Shown here: positions 19,900-28,866 of the stretch, one piece after another
Layout: each line of letters opens with the position of its first letter
Position numbering within the stretch: the stretch's first letter is position 1
From: VRUE01 sp963774555
Lineage (GTDB): Bacteria; Actinomycetota; Thermoleophilia; Solirubrobacterales; 70-9
Assembly (NCBI GenBank): GCA_963774555.1
Contig: CAVZFL010000002.1
Span: forward strand, 558,001 to 622,000
Direction: 5' to 3'
DNA length: 64,000 nucleotides
The notes under the pieces: generated by a model
What the model saw: the letters and a program-made list of their open reading frames with translations, nothing else
Database searches by the model: none
What the model was told of the DNA's origin: nothing
Position numbers and translations under genes: made by a program

Positions 19900-20592
19900 C
19901 TATTTGAGATCTAAGGCGGGCCAGCCTAAGCCGGATTCGCCTTTCCAATCGACTAAATAGATCACGTAGGTCGCGTCCCATTTGGCTTCTTTGGGACAGA
20001 GGCCACTGCCGGACTTGAAGATCATCGGCAGTTCCGCCAACACGAACCTCGCGAGGTTTTCTCCTTTGTGCGCCGGGTGGTGGCCTTTGTGGTCGATTAA
20101 GGCTTTGAATTCCCCGGTTTCATAGCGGCAGCTAATACCGAGTGGGCAGCCTAAGAATTCGAATTCGGCCCCCGTCCTGAACCAGAAGTCGTCCAGTTCG
20201 GTGGCTTCGATTAAGCCTGGTCCTAGCGTCGTGTGGATCTGGGTACAGCCAGTGCAGCCTTCGCCTAATTTCGGCGTCGGTAATTTGCCGAACTCCCACG
20301 TGATGAAGTGCAGGGCAATTTTGGGGCTCGGGGAGGCCCCGACTTCAGCTTCGAAGAACGAGTCTTCGCACACCACGTTGAAGGCCGAGGTTAAGAACTG
20401 CGGTTTTTCCGCTAACGCTAAGAGAATGCTCCCTCCCGGCCATAACTGACCGCTGGGACATAATTTCCCTTTTTCGATTAATTCTTTGCAGATCACCACT
20501 TCGTCTTCCGCAAACGCGGAGCTGGTGCCGATGAATGCCATTGCGGCCACCGCAGTGACGGCCGCCAGGCCCAAGGCCTTGATCAGAGTCAT
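19900..20592 (-). CDS. Secreted protein of unknown function
   Basis: About 230 residues with a clear signal peptide (MTLIKALGLAAVTAVAAMAF, cleavage likely after SSAFA). The mature part has eight or so Cys, including CTGC, and is rich in Gly, Phe and Trp; no catalytic motif is recognised. The ATG at 20592 follows GAGG and is preferred to an upstream in-frame ATG at 20616. Codon use is unlike the neighbours: many TTA, CCT and GCT codons and a lower GC content. It may belong to an expanded secreted family of this lineage (recollection, not checked). Confidence 0.6.
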   Translation of the reverse strand: MTLIKALGLAAVTAVAAMAFIGTSSAFAEDEVVICKELIEKGKLCPSGQLWPGGSILLALAEKPQFLTSAFNVVCEDSFFEAEVGASPSPKIALHFITWEFGKLPTPKLGEGCTGCTQIHTTLGPGLIEATELDDFWFRTGAEFEFLGCPLGISCRYETGEFKALIDHKGHHPAHKGENLARFVLAELPMIFKSGSGLCPKEAKWDATYVIYLVDWKGESGLGWPALDLK

Positions 20593-20726
20593 CTCGAATC
20601 CTCTCCCTCGGCGCAAAGCGCCGAATTGAGTAATGGAACTGGAATATGGCGACTGGGGTTTCCCAAGCCGCGCGCGCTACACCTATCACAGGTGAGCTAT
20701 TTGGTCAAGATAACTTTTGTAAACAA

Positions 20727-21354
20727 CTAGAGTATGTAAACCGTCGTGTAGACGACGATCCACATGACGTCGACGAAGTGCCAGTAGATGCCGGGCACCT
20801 CGACGCCGAGGTGGTCCTTGGCCTCGGGGCCGAAATGGCCGCGGAAGGCGCGGATCGTGGCGAAGCTGAGCAGGCAGCAGGCCGACGAAGACGTGGGCGC
20901 CGTGCAGGCCCGTGAGGCCGTAGAAGATCGAGCCGAAGGCGAGGTCGCGGGCGCTGAAGCCGAGGTGCACGTACTCGTTGATCTGAATGAAGAGGAAGGT
21001 CGCGCCGAGCAACCAGGTCAGCACCAGGCCCAGCTTCAAGCCCTTGCGGTTGCCACGCCGGATCGACTCGAGGGCATAGTGGATCGTGAAGCTGGAGGAG
21101 ACGAGGATCGCTGTGTTGACGCCGGCGACGGCGACGGGAAGTTCATAGGGGTGCGGCGGCCAGCTCGAAGGGTGGACGACGACCCGCAGGAAGAAGTAGG
21201 AGGCGAAGAAGGCACCGAAGAGCATCACCTCGGAGACGATGAAGAGGAGGATCCCCAGCGTCTGACGGTCGATTCGGGAGCTCTGGTTGGCCTCGGGCGG
21301 GCCGTGGTGCTCCTCCTCGTGAGCGTGGCCCAGGGCGACGGTTGCGCTCTCCAT
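20727..21354 (-). CDS. ctaE: Cytochrome c oxidase subunit III
   Basis: Integral membrane subunit of the aa3-type oxidase, about 208 residues and seven helices minus the first two, as in actinobacteria. Motifs are SEVMLFGAFFASYFFLR, INEYVHLGFSARDLAFGSIFYGLTGLHG and the C-terminal VPGIYWHFVDVMWIVVYTTVYIL. One shift near 20877 separates the last third. The start ATG overlaps the stop of the preceding USP-like gene (TGATG), so synthesis is coupled. Last gene of the leftward ctaC-ctaD-USP-ctaE operon. Confidence 0.9.
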
Positions 21355-22229
21355 CAAGACTCACCCCCCTCGGCGACGGCGGCAGCCACCGCGGCAGCGG
21401 GGCGGCCGACCTCGAGGTGCTCGACCGGCTTCTCGGTGATCTCGCGCACACGGCCGATCAGGTCGTCCTCGAGCCAGCGCGAGGTCTCCCCGGCGAAGGT
21501 CGAGATCAGCACCTCGTCGACGCTGTAGTGCTCGATCGCGTTCTGCACCGCGTGGAAGGGGTCGGGACTCATCGGCTGGCCGGTGGCGTCGATGTCGGCC
21601 CGGTAGAGCTCGGCCAGGGTCGAGGCGAGGTCGCGGACGATCTCCGGCTCGGTCACGTCCTCGCTCCGCGGGCAGACGATCGTGTAGCGGTGCGGGTGCC
21701 CGGCGGCGCGCTCCTTGAGCCGGCCGACCAGGTCGGGGGCCGCCACCGTCTGGGTGGCGACGACCAGCGTGTGGCTCTTCTCCCAGCTGATCGAGTCGTC
21801 GGCGATCCGCACCGGGATGTGGGTCACCGGAATCTCAGGCTCGAAGCGGGCTTCGGCCCAGGCGACGAGGTCCTTGCGGGTGAAGCCGAATCGCGTGTTC
21901 TCGGCGCAGGAGAGCAGGATCTCGCCCGGTTCGTGGGCGCGAACCGCGTCGTCCAGCGCCAGCGAGGGCTCGGGGTCCATCACCTCGCCGACCGACTCGA
22001 TCCCGTACTCGGAGAGGATCGACATCGTCACCTCGACCCGGGCGCGGGCCGCGTCGCGCAGCTCGCCGGAGTCGATCAGCTGACCGACGGCCGGCTGGTT
22101 CTGCGGCGCGGCGACGGCGACGAAGGGCACCCCCTCAGCACGCTCGCGCACCGCCTTCAGCAGCTTGCGACCGCCCGCCACCTCGTTGAGGAAGACGAGC
22201 AGCGGCTTGGCCTCGGCAGCCTCGCTCAT
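21354..22229 (-). CDS. Tandem USP-like protein encoded inside the oxidase operon
   Basis: About 291 residues, soluble. It appears to hold two alpha/beta units: residues ~8-150 (KPLLVFLNEVAGGRKLLKAV, PSLALDDAVRAHEPGEILLS) and ~165-280 (HTLVVATQTVAAPDLVGRLK, YTIVCPRSE, DEVLISTFAGETSRWLEDDL). This resembles universal stress-like proteins. It begins at an ATG overlapping the ctaD stop (ATGA) and ends overlapping the ctaE start, so it is wedged between two oxidase subunits with translational coupling at both ends. A regulatory or assembly role in complex IV is inference. A paralogue lies at 19161-19817. Confidence 0.7.
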   Translation of the reverse strand: MSEAAEAKPLLVFLNEVAGGRKLLKAVRERAEGVPFVAVAAPQNQPAVGQLIDSGELRDAARARVEVTMSILSEYGIESVGEVMDPEPSLALDDAVRAHEPGEILLSCAENTRFGFTRKDLVAWAEARFEPEIPVTHIPVRIADDSISWEKSHTLVVATQTVAAPDLVGRLKERAAGHPHRYTIVCPRSEDVTEPEIVRDLASTLAELYRADIDATGQPMSPDPFHAVQNAIEHYSVDEVLISTFAGETSRWLEDDLIGRVREITEKPVEHLEVGRPAAAVAAAVAEGGES

Positions 22230-24134
22230 GAGGATCCCACCACGGTCGGCTCGGGCTCGGCCGGCGCCTCGACGCTTTCGCCGGCCATGATCGCGTGGCG
22301 GGCGCCGGGCACGCCGAACTCGTAGGGCCCGCCGACGACGCGCGGGATCTCGTGAAGTTGAAGATCGGCGGCGGCGAGGAGACCTGCCACTCGATCGAGT
22401 TGGCCCGCCAGGGGTTCGCCTCGGCCTTGCGGGCCGAAGCGCCAGCTGACGACCATGTTGTAGAGGAAGACGAGCTGGACGGCGCCAAGCATGAAGGCGA
22501 AGCAGCTGATCAGCAGGTTCCAGTTGCCGAACTGGGTCGCGTAGTCGGCGACGCGGCGGGGCATCCCGTCCATGCCGATCCAGTGCATCGGGATGAAGGT
22601 GCCCCAGGTGCCGATCAGGGTGCCCCAGAAGTGGACCCGGCCGAGTTTCTCGTCGTACATCCGCCCGGTGATCTTCGGGAACCAGTGGTAGATCCCGGCG
22701 AAGATCGTGAAGACCGAGCCGCCGAAGAGGACGAAGTGGATGTGGGCGACGATGAAGTAGGTGTCGGAGACGTGGATGTCGATCGGCACCATGCCCAGCA
22801 TCACGCCGCTGATGCCGCCGATCGTGAAGGTGACGATGAAGGCCAGCGCGAACAGCATCGCGGTCGAGTACGTATGGATCTTGCCGAAATAGAGGGTCCC
22901 CAGCCAGGAGAAGATCTTGATCCCGGTCGGCACGGCGATCAGCAGCGTGGTGATCATCATCGGCACCCGCAGCCAGCGAGAACATGCCGGCGACGAACAT
23001 GTGGTGGGCCCAGACGGTGTAGCTGAGCACGACAATCCCGATCAGCGCCAGGGCCATCAGCCGGTAGCCGAAGATCGGCTTGCGGGCATGGGTCGAGATG
23101 ACCTCGGAGATGATCCCGAAGCCGGGCAACATCATGATGTAGACGGCCGGGTGCGAGTAGAACCAGAAGATGTGCTGGTAGCTGACCACGTCGCCGCCGC
23201 CGGCGAACTGGAAGAAGTTGGTGTGCAGGGCGCGGTCGAGCAGGACCATGAACTGGGCGCCGGCGATGAACGGCGTCGCGGCGACGACCAGCAGCGAGGT
23301 CGAGAGGTTGGCCCAGACCAGCAGCGGCATGCGCCAGAAGGTCATCCCCGGCGCCCGCATCGAGACGATCGTGACCAGGAAGTTGAGCGCCGTGGCGATC
23401 GAGGAGGCGCCGGCGAACTGGACGCCGAGGTTGAAGAAGGACTGGCCCAGCGGGGCCCCGGTGGAGAGCGGCGCGTAGCCGGTCCAGCCGGCGTCGAAGG
23501 CGCCGCCCGGAGCGAGGAAGCTGCCGATGAAGAGCAGCCCGGCCAGCGGCAGCATCCAGAAGCTGAGCGCGTTGAGGCGCGGGAAGGCCATGTCCGGGGC
23601 GCCGATCATCAGCGGCAGGACGTAGTTGGCGATGCCGGCGAAGACCGGGATCACGAAGACGAAGATCATCAGCACCGCGTGGGTGGAGAAGAGGCTGTTG
23701 TAGGTCGCCGCGTCGACGATCTGGGTGCCGGGCTGGGCCAGCTCGGCCCTGATCAGCATCGCCATCAGGCCGCCCACGAAGAAGAAGAAGAAGGTCGTGC
23801 AGATGTACTGGATGCCGATCACCTTGTGATCGGTGTTGAAGCGGAAGTAGTCCTTCCAGCTCTTGGCGCCGTGCTGGGAGTGGTCCTCGGGGATCGTCGG
23901 CATGCCGGCCGCCCAGCGCAGCCAGTAGTCGAAGCAGCCGAAGCCGGCGAGGAAGCCGAGCGGGCCGGTGATCAGCGGCACGACCACCTGCGGGTAGCCG
24001 GTCTGCTCGGTCTGGTAGGCGGGCAGGCCCGAGGCCTTGCGCAGGGCGACGACGAGGGCGAAGCCGAAGGCGGCGCCCAGCAGGGCGCCCAGCGCGCCGC
24101 GAATCCACCCCGGTTGCTTGATCGCAGCCACCAT
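22226..24134 (-). CDS. ctaD: Cytochrome c oxidase subunit I (canonical)
   Basis: Catalytic subunit of the aa3-type heme-copper oxidase, about 636 residues. All ligands are present: STHAVLM (low-spin heme His), YSHPAVYIMMLPGFG (CuB His and cross-linked Tyr), WAHHMFVAGMF (CuB His pair) and DTYFIVAHIHFVLFGG (both heme His). An N-terminal extension of about 95 residues with two extra hydrophobic stretches precedes the usual core at FNTDHKVIGIQYI. Shifts near 22985, 22430 and 22355. Its stop overlaps the USP-like start. This is presumably the working oxidase of the locus. Confidence 0.93.
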
Positions 24135-24147
24135 TAGACGCCCCCCA

Positions 24148-24939
24148 TTATGCCCCGCCGGCGCCGACGGGCACCGGGTTGGTCTCCGTGTCCTGCACTA
24201 TCGATTCGGCCAGCGGCGCCGGTACTTTGTCCGGCAGCGTCGCCACCCATTTGCGGAAGTCGGCCGGGGTTTCGACCACGACCTTGGCCCGCATCGAGGC
24301 GTGCCCGAAGCCGCAGAGCTCGGTGCAGATCAGCTGGTAGGTGCCGAGCTTGTCCGGCGTCACGATCGCCGTCGTCGTGATCCCCGGCACGTTGTCCTTC
24401 TTGATCCGCCACTCGGGGACCCAGAAGGAGTGGATCACGTCCTGGGCGTGCATCTTGAACTGGACCTGGCGGTCGAGCGGCACGTGCAGCTCGCCCTGCG
24501 ACCAGACATTGTCCTTGCCCGGGTAGCCGAAGCTCCAGGCGTACTGCTGGGAGAAGACGTCGACCGTGAGCGGGTTGTCGGCGGGCTTTTCGATTTCGCT
24601 GAGGACCGACCAGCTGTAGCCGGCGCCGAAGAGGACGATGATCGTCGGGATCACGGTCCAGGCGACCTCGAGCCGGGTGTTGCCGTGGATCGGCTCGCCG
24701 TCGGATTCGTCGCCGGGCTTGGCTTTGAATTTCCACAGCGCGTAGAAGAGCATCACCATCACCAGCGAGAAGACGAAGGACGAGAGCACGATCATCACGT
24801 CGAGCAGCTGGTCGATCTTGGGTGCAGCGGTCGAGGCCTCCTGGCCGTCCCAGTTGATCGAGAGCATCACGGCAGAGATCGCCGCGGTGAGCGCAATCGT
24901 GGCGGCGAGCATCTTCGCTATCGGGAGGCGACCGTACAT
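24148..24939 (-). CDS. ctaC: Cytochrome c oxidase subunit II (canonical)
   Basis: Electron-entry subunit, 263 residues. An N-terminal helix (residues ~8-28) and a second (~45-68, VLSSFVFSLVMVMLFYALW) precede the cupredoxin domain with SQQYAWSFGYPG, HSFWVPEWR and the full CuA motif CTELCGFGHASM. No frameshift. It begins 16 bases after the glycosyltransferase stop and leads directly into ctaD, so the whole block may be one transcript. Confidence 0.94.
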   Translation of the reverse strand: MYGRLPIAKMLAATIALTAAISAVMLSINWDGQEASTAAPKIDQLLDVMIVLSSFVFSLVMVMLFYALWKFKAKPGDESDGEPIHGNTRLEVAWTVIPTIIVLFGAGYSWSVLSEIEKPADNPLTVDVFSQQYAWSFGYPGKDNVWSQGELHVPLDRQVQFKMHAQDVIHSFWVPEWRIKKDNVPGITTTAIVTPDKLGTYQLICTELCGFGHASMRAKVVVETPADFRKWVATLPDKVPAPLAESIVQDTETNPVPVGAGGA

Positions 24940-24954
24940 CAGCGGGGGCGCATT

Positions 24955-26296
24955 CTATGCATCCGGCAGACGGTCAAGCTCCCCCCGTGAGGCGGCGATC
25001 ACGCCGCGGGCGACGCCCTCCCAGCTCCAGAGCCGCCGCGCCGTCTCAACCAGGCCTCGGCCGAGCGACATCGCGCTCCCCCTCTGACAACCCCAGCCAG
25101 GCGTTCAACCGCTCGGCGATCGCCTCCACCGCCCCCTCCTCGACCGCAAACGAGGTCAGCCGGCCCACCTCGGCGGGCAGTGCCTCCTGCAGCTGCCGCG
25201 AGACCTCCAGCATCCCCGAGTGGCCCGCCGACAACGGCAGCACCCCGCAGGCCGCCGCCTCCGCGGCGACCATCCCGAACGCCTCGGGGAAGGTGCTCGG
25301 CATGACCAGGGCCTCGGCCCCGGGCAGCAGCTCGGCAACCTCGTCGTGCTCGAGGCGCCCGATGAACTCGACCGATCCGGCGGCGGCTCTTGCGGCGTCC
25401 AGATACCCCGGTGGGGCCTCTGCCAGGAAGGCCGAGAGGATCGGCAGCGGCCTCGCCTCCCCACCCTCGAGCCCCCAGCCGGCCAGCGCAACCGCACGCG
25501 CATCGGCGATATCGCCCCGCTCCAAAGCGGCGAGCAGCCTGCGCAGCCCCGCCTCGTACTCCCCGAACCCGGCGATTTCCAGCTTCGCGTTCGGATGCTC
25601 AGCTCTAACGAGCGGCCACGCCGCCAGGAGCAAATCGACCCCCTTGGAAACGATGAGCTTCCCCACGAAGACGACTCTCCGGGGATGCCGCGGGGCCCCC
25701 GGGCGAAATGCCTCCGTGTCAACCCCTGGCGGCCCCAGCTTCGTCTTCTCCTTCAGTCCAGCCACCCCAGGGAGCGTCGCCCACAGCGATTCGGCTGTGT
25801 GGCGCGAACCGACGAGCACGCCCGCAGCGGCCTTTATGCCCTCTTCGGCATAAGGAAGGAACCGCGGATTGGGCTTGACCGTGTACTCCAATGCCGAGCC
25901 GTGGATCTTGGCGGCGAAGGGAGCGACCGCGGCGCGGGCCAGGATCGCCGGCCCCATCACGAGGTGGTTGGCGAGCGCCACGTCGATGCCGCCGGCGTCG
26001 GCGGCGACCTCGCGCACGGCAGCGACGTTGGCCTCGATGTATCGGTCCAGCTCCTCGTCGGTCAGCTCGGGGAAGGCCTTGACCTCGAAGCCCTCGTAGG
26101 GGTCCTTGACGTAGACCGGCAGCAGGCCGTGGATGTCGGGATTGTGGATCTCGACCCCCTCGACCTTCGTCTCGCGGTCCTGGCAGAGCAGGTGGACCTG
26201 ATGGCCCAGTCGGGCCAGCGCCCTGGCCAGGTTCGCGTTGTAGATGTTGCTGCCGGTACCGCGCAGCATGTAGCCATGGAAGATCAGGACGCGCAT
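24955..26296 (-). CDS. GT4-family glycosyltransferase
   Basis: About 445 residues, two Rossmann-like lobes (GT-B fold). The N-terminal part has GYMLRGTGSNIYNANLARAL, the acceptor-side Gly loop; the C-terminal part has VVFVGKLIVSKGVDLLLAAW and the nucleotide-sugar motif MPSTFPEAFGMVAAEAAACG (EX7E). It transfers a sugar from a nucleotide donor to an unknown acceptor, perhaps a lipid or cell-wall glycan. A one-base shift near 25062 hides the C-terminus; reading on gives GLVETARRLWSWEGVARGVI, which fits the family, ending at 24955. Confidence 0.85.
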
Positions 26297-26328
26297 CGAG
26301 GCCGCTCAACCTATTAGTCTTCGCCGCC

Positions 26329-26592
26329 GTGAACTCCAAGCAGCTCTACCGCATGCGCGCCCCGGCCTCCGGCCGCGAGGCGCTAGCCCACGCCGAGCCG
26401 GGCCAGGTCTACCTCGACCGCGAGACCGGCGAGGAGATGGCACCGGTGGCGATGGTTCTGCCGCTAGCTCCCTCCGCCTCGTCGTTGCCGCGCACCCCAG
26501 CGAATCTTCGGGCTTGCCGCCGCTGCGACCAGCTGATCGGCTTGGACGTCAGCGACTGCCAGTACTGCGGGCTTCGGCAAGAAGCGCTTTAG
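26329..26592 (+). CDS. Small zinc-ribbon protein
   Basis: About 87 residues with a GTG start. The N-terminal half is unremarkable; the C-terminal part CRRCDQLIGLDVSDCQYCG carries two CxxC knuckles of a zinc ribbon. No enzyme domain. It lies divergent from the glycosyltransferase, 32 bases away, and ends 12 bases before a hairpin repeat. Function unknown. Confidence 0.6.
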   Translation: MNSKQLYRMRAPASGREALAHAEPGQVYLDRETGEEMAPVAMVLPLAPSASSLPRTPANLRACRRCDQLIGLDVSDCQYCGLRQEAL

Positions 26593-26604
26593 CTTCGGCG
26601 GGGC

Positions 26605-26712
26605 GGGCGTTGGCAGGCCCTCCTCACTCGCCTACCTGGCTGGGTCGTCCGCCGCCGTCCGAGGACCTTCCGGGCCAGCGGCGCAAAACGTTCGGAGGGC
26701 CTACCAACGCCC
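26605..26712 (+). repeat. Structured hairpin repeat, family 3, copy U1
   Basis: A 19-bp inverted repeat (26605-26623 with 26694-26712, 18 of 19 paired, the exception G.T-like) closes a 70-base loop that opens TCACTCGCCTACCTGGC and closes GCCAGCGGCGCAAAACGTTC. It begins 12 bases after the stop of the zinc-ribbon gene and has the same polarity relative to that gene as the other two copies have to theirs. The loop is about 80% identical to copy U2 in inverted orientation, whereas the closing stems are unrelated. Confidence 0.75.
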
Positions 26713-26845
26713 GTCTCATACAAGCTCTAAACGAAGGCAAACGCCAACACTCGTTTGAGTCGTCGCCGACGTCTCTGTTTAGGAGCTTCGTGGGACGGGG
26801 CCTCTTGGAGCTTCGTGAAGGACCTCTCGAGACGAACCGTGCGTT
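26713..26845. other. Non-coding spacer between two hairpin repeats
   Basis: 133 bases with no convincing reading frame. It contains an 11-base direct repeat GGAGCTTCGTG at 26782-26792 and 26807-26817 and a short possible hairpin AAACGA...TCGTTT. With the two flanking hairpins it fills the 392-base gap between two convergent genes (26592 and 26985). Confidence 0.5.
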
Positions 26846-26964
26846 GCCCGGAGCGCCGGGTACCCCTGCGAACGTTTTGTGCCGCTGGCCCGGCCCCAAT
26901 CTCGGACGGCTCGCGACGATTCAGCCAGTTAGGCAAGTGAGTAGGGGTACCCGGCGCTCCGGGC
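26846..26964 (-). repeat. Structured hairpin repeat, family 3, copy U2
   Basis: A perfect 22-bp inverted repeat (26846-26867 with 26943-26964) closes a 75-base loop. Read leftwards, as the adjacent gene is transcribed, the loop opens ACTCACTTGCCTAACTGGC and closes GCCAGCGGCACAAAACGTTCGC. It begins 20 bases after the stop of the secreted-protein gene at 26985. The stem sequence (GCCCGGAGCGCCGGGTACCC and partner) is shared with neither other copy. Confidence 0.75.
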
Positions 26965-26984
26965 CCAGACACCGACCTCGGGAT

Positions 26985-27749
26985 CTAGGGTTCCTTGACC
27001 AGCGTCGCCGTGTAGAGCAACCGTGCGTTGCTGTAGTAGCAGCCATAGGTCTTGACCTTCCCGACGCCCTGCTGGGGATGGCCGCCCTGGATGTCTTCCT
27101 TTGAGGCGCAGTGGCCGCTGAGGCGGCTGCCGCGCCAGGTTTCTTCTTCGGAGACGTTGAAGGCGAACATCGGCGCCCAGGTGGGGACGGTGAGGGCGAC
27201 GATCTGGCCGCGCAGGACGGAGAGGGGGTGGTCGAGGGCGAAGATCGGGGTGCTGCCGAAGTAGGGGTTGAGCACCTCCAGCGGGCTCTGGCGCACGAGC
27301 GTGTATTTCGGCGGGTTGGATTCTTCGACCGGGCGCAGCACACCGATCCTCGCCTCCGAGGGCGTGCCGAGGAATTCGTTGAAGAAGCCGACCTCGTTGG
27401 TGGTGGTTTTGCTGTCGCTGCGCGAGGGCCGCGCCAGGGTGATCGACCAGGCGACGACCTTGCCGTCGAAGGGAGCCTCGTATGGCTGGTTGACGCCGCC
27501 CGCGATCGCCTGGAAGCCGGTCACGTGCCCCTCGACCCGGCAGGGGATGACCTCGACGTTGTTGACGATCTTGCCCGGGCAGGAAGGCGGCGGCGTGGTC
27601 GCGGTCCTGCCCAGCGTGACCACCTGCAGCGGCGCCGAGTCGGCGGCACCCGGCCAGGCGACGACGGTCAGCGCGAGCAGCGCGCAGGCGAGCGCCAGCG
27701 CCACGGGCAGGCGCGACCTCGCAGTTCGATTTTCCGTTGCAGAGCGCAC
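26985..27749 (-). CDS. Secreted protein of unknown function
   Basis: About 254 residues. The GTG at 27749 gives a Sec-type signal peptide (RSRLPVALALACALLALTVV, cleavage near AADSAP). The mature protein has a beta-rich composition with paired Cys (CPGKIVNNVEVIPC; SGHCASKED; YGCYYS) and no recognised catalytic motif. The same frame is open further upstream to 27905, but that part lacks coding character. Divergent from the ABC exporter. Homologous proteins in related soil actinobacteria are likely, but I do not recognise the family. Confidence 0.6.
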   Translation of the reverse strand: MRSATENRTARSRLPVALALACALLALTVVAWPGAADSAPLQVVTLGRTATTPPPSCPGKIVNNVEVIPCRVEGHVTGFQAIAGGVNQPYEAPFDGKVVAWSITLARPSRSDSKTTTNEVGFFNEFLGTPSEARIGVLRPVEESNPPKYTLVRQSPLEVLNPYFGSTPIFALDHPLSVLRGQIVALTVPTWAPMFAFNVSEEETWRGSRLSGHCASKEDIQGGHPQQGVGKVKTYGCYYSNARLLYTATLVKEP

Positions 27750-27882
27750 GATCTCAAGCTGGAACCCGGGCTTCTCACCAGGGTTGCGGCCGGGATTCTG
27801 CCGTCCCGCCCGGGGGAATGCGGCGCTCCGTGCCGCATTGCACGATCCCGGCCAGGTGGCGTCTGTAGGGTTGCCAGCCGAT

Positions 27883-28866
27883 ATGGAGGCGGCAGATCGA
27901 GCCATCGTCGTGGAGGGTCTGGAGCGGACCTTCGACGACGTGCTCGCCGTTCGCGGCGTCGATCTCGCCGTCGAGGAGGGGGAAATCTACGGCTTCCTCG
28001 GACCCAACGGCGCCGGCAAGACGACCACGGTTCGGATGCTGACGACGCTGCTGCTGCCGACCGGCGGGCGGGCGCGGGTGGCTGGCCACGACGTGGTCAA
28101 GGAGGCGCGGGCGGTCCGCGCCTCGATCGGAGTCGCCCTGCAGGAGGCCGCGCTCGACCCGTTGATGACGGGACGCGAGCTGATCCGCCTGCAGGCGACC
28201 CTGCAGGGCCTCCCCGGCGCCGAGGGCAGGCGGCGCGCCGACGACCTGCTGGAACGGGTCGACCTCGCCGAGGCCGCGGACCGGCGGGTCGGCACCTACT
28301 CGGGCGGGATGCAGCGCCGGCTCGACCTCGCCGCGGCGCTGGTCCACGAACCGCGCGTCCTCTTCCTCGACGAGCCGACGACCGGCCTCGACCCGGTCAG
28401 CCGCAAGACGATCTGGGAGGAGGTGCGGGCGCTGAACGACGACGGCACCACCGTCTTCCTCACCACCCAGTACCTCGAGGAGGCCGACCAGCTGGCCGAC
28501 AACGTGGCGATCATCGACCGCGGCATGATCGTCGCCGAAGGCACGCCCGAGTCGCTCAAGGCCCAGATCGGCAACCCTCACATCCAGCTGCAGCTCGCCG
28601 AGGGCTCGGTCGCCGAGGCGGAGGAGGTCTGCGCCCGGATCGGCAAGCTGCTGCCCCCCAAGGACGGGCGCACCGTCCTGGTCGAAGTCGAGAACGGCGC
28701 CGCCGACATCCCCCGCACCGTGCGCGCCCTCGACGAGGCCGGGATCGCGGTCGAGTCGCTGGAGCTGGTCCGCCCCACCCTCGACGACGTCTTCGTCGCC
28801 AAGACCGGCCACCACCTGGAGAAGGACGACGAGGAGGGCGCCGAGCCCGAGCCGGTGGAGGTATGA
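27883..28866 (+). CDS. ABC exporter ATPase (DrrA type)
   Basis: ATP-binding subunit, 327 residues. Walker A GPNGAGKTTT, signature YSGGMQRRLDL, Walker B RVLFLDEPTTGLDP and the switch region LTTQYLEEADQLAD are all present; a C-terminal ~100-residue extension is typical of daunorubicin-resistance-type exporters. The ATG at 27883 is chosen because it starts MEAADRAIVVEGL just before the nucleotide-binding fold. Its stop overlaps the first permease start (ATGA). Substrate unknown. Confidence 0.93.
   Translation: MEAADRAIVVEGLERTFDDVLAVRGVDLAVEEGEIYGFLGPNGAGKTTTVRMLTTLLLPTGGRARVAGHDVVKEARAVRASIGVALQEAALDPLMTGRELIRLQATLQGLPGAEGRRRADDLLERVDLAEAADRRVGTYSGGMQRRLDLAAALVHEPRVLFLDEPTTGLDPVSRKTIWEEVRALNDDGTTVFLTTQYLEEADQLADNVAIIDRGMIVAEGTPESLKAQIGNPHIQLQLAEGSVAEAEEVCARIGKLLPPKDGRTVLVEVENGAADIPRTVRALDEAGIAVESLELVRPTLDDVFVAKTGHHLEKDDEEGAEPEPVEV

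Noticed and set aside
21354..24134. Apparent fusion of CtaD with a USP-like domain
   Set aside because: The joined frame depends on a shift near 22985. The true ctaD frame stops at 22226 and the USP-like gene has its own ATG at 22229.
26605..26964. Integron attC sites or a MITE with terminal inverted repeats
   Set aside because: No RYYYAAC/GTTRRRY core pair, no integrase, no target duplication, and each half is a self-contained hairpin tied to its own gene end, so two independent copies fit better than one element.
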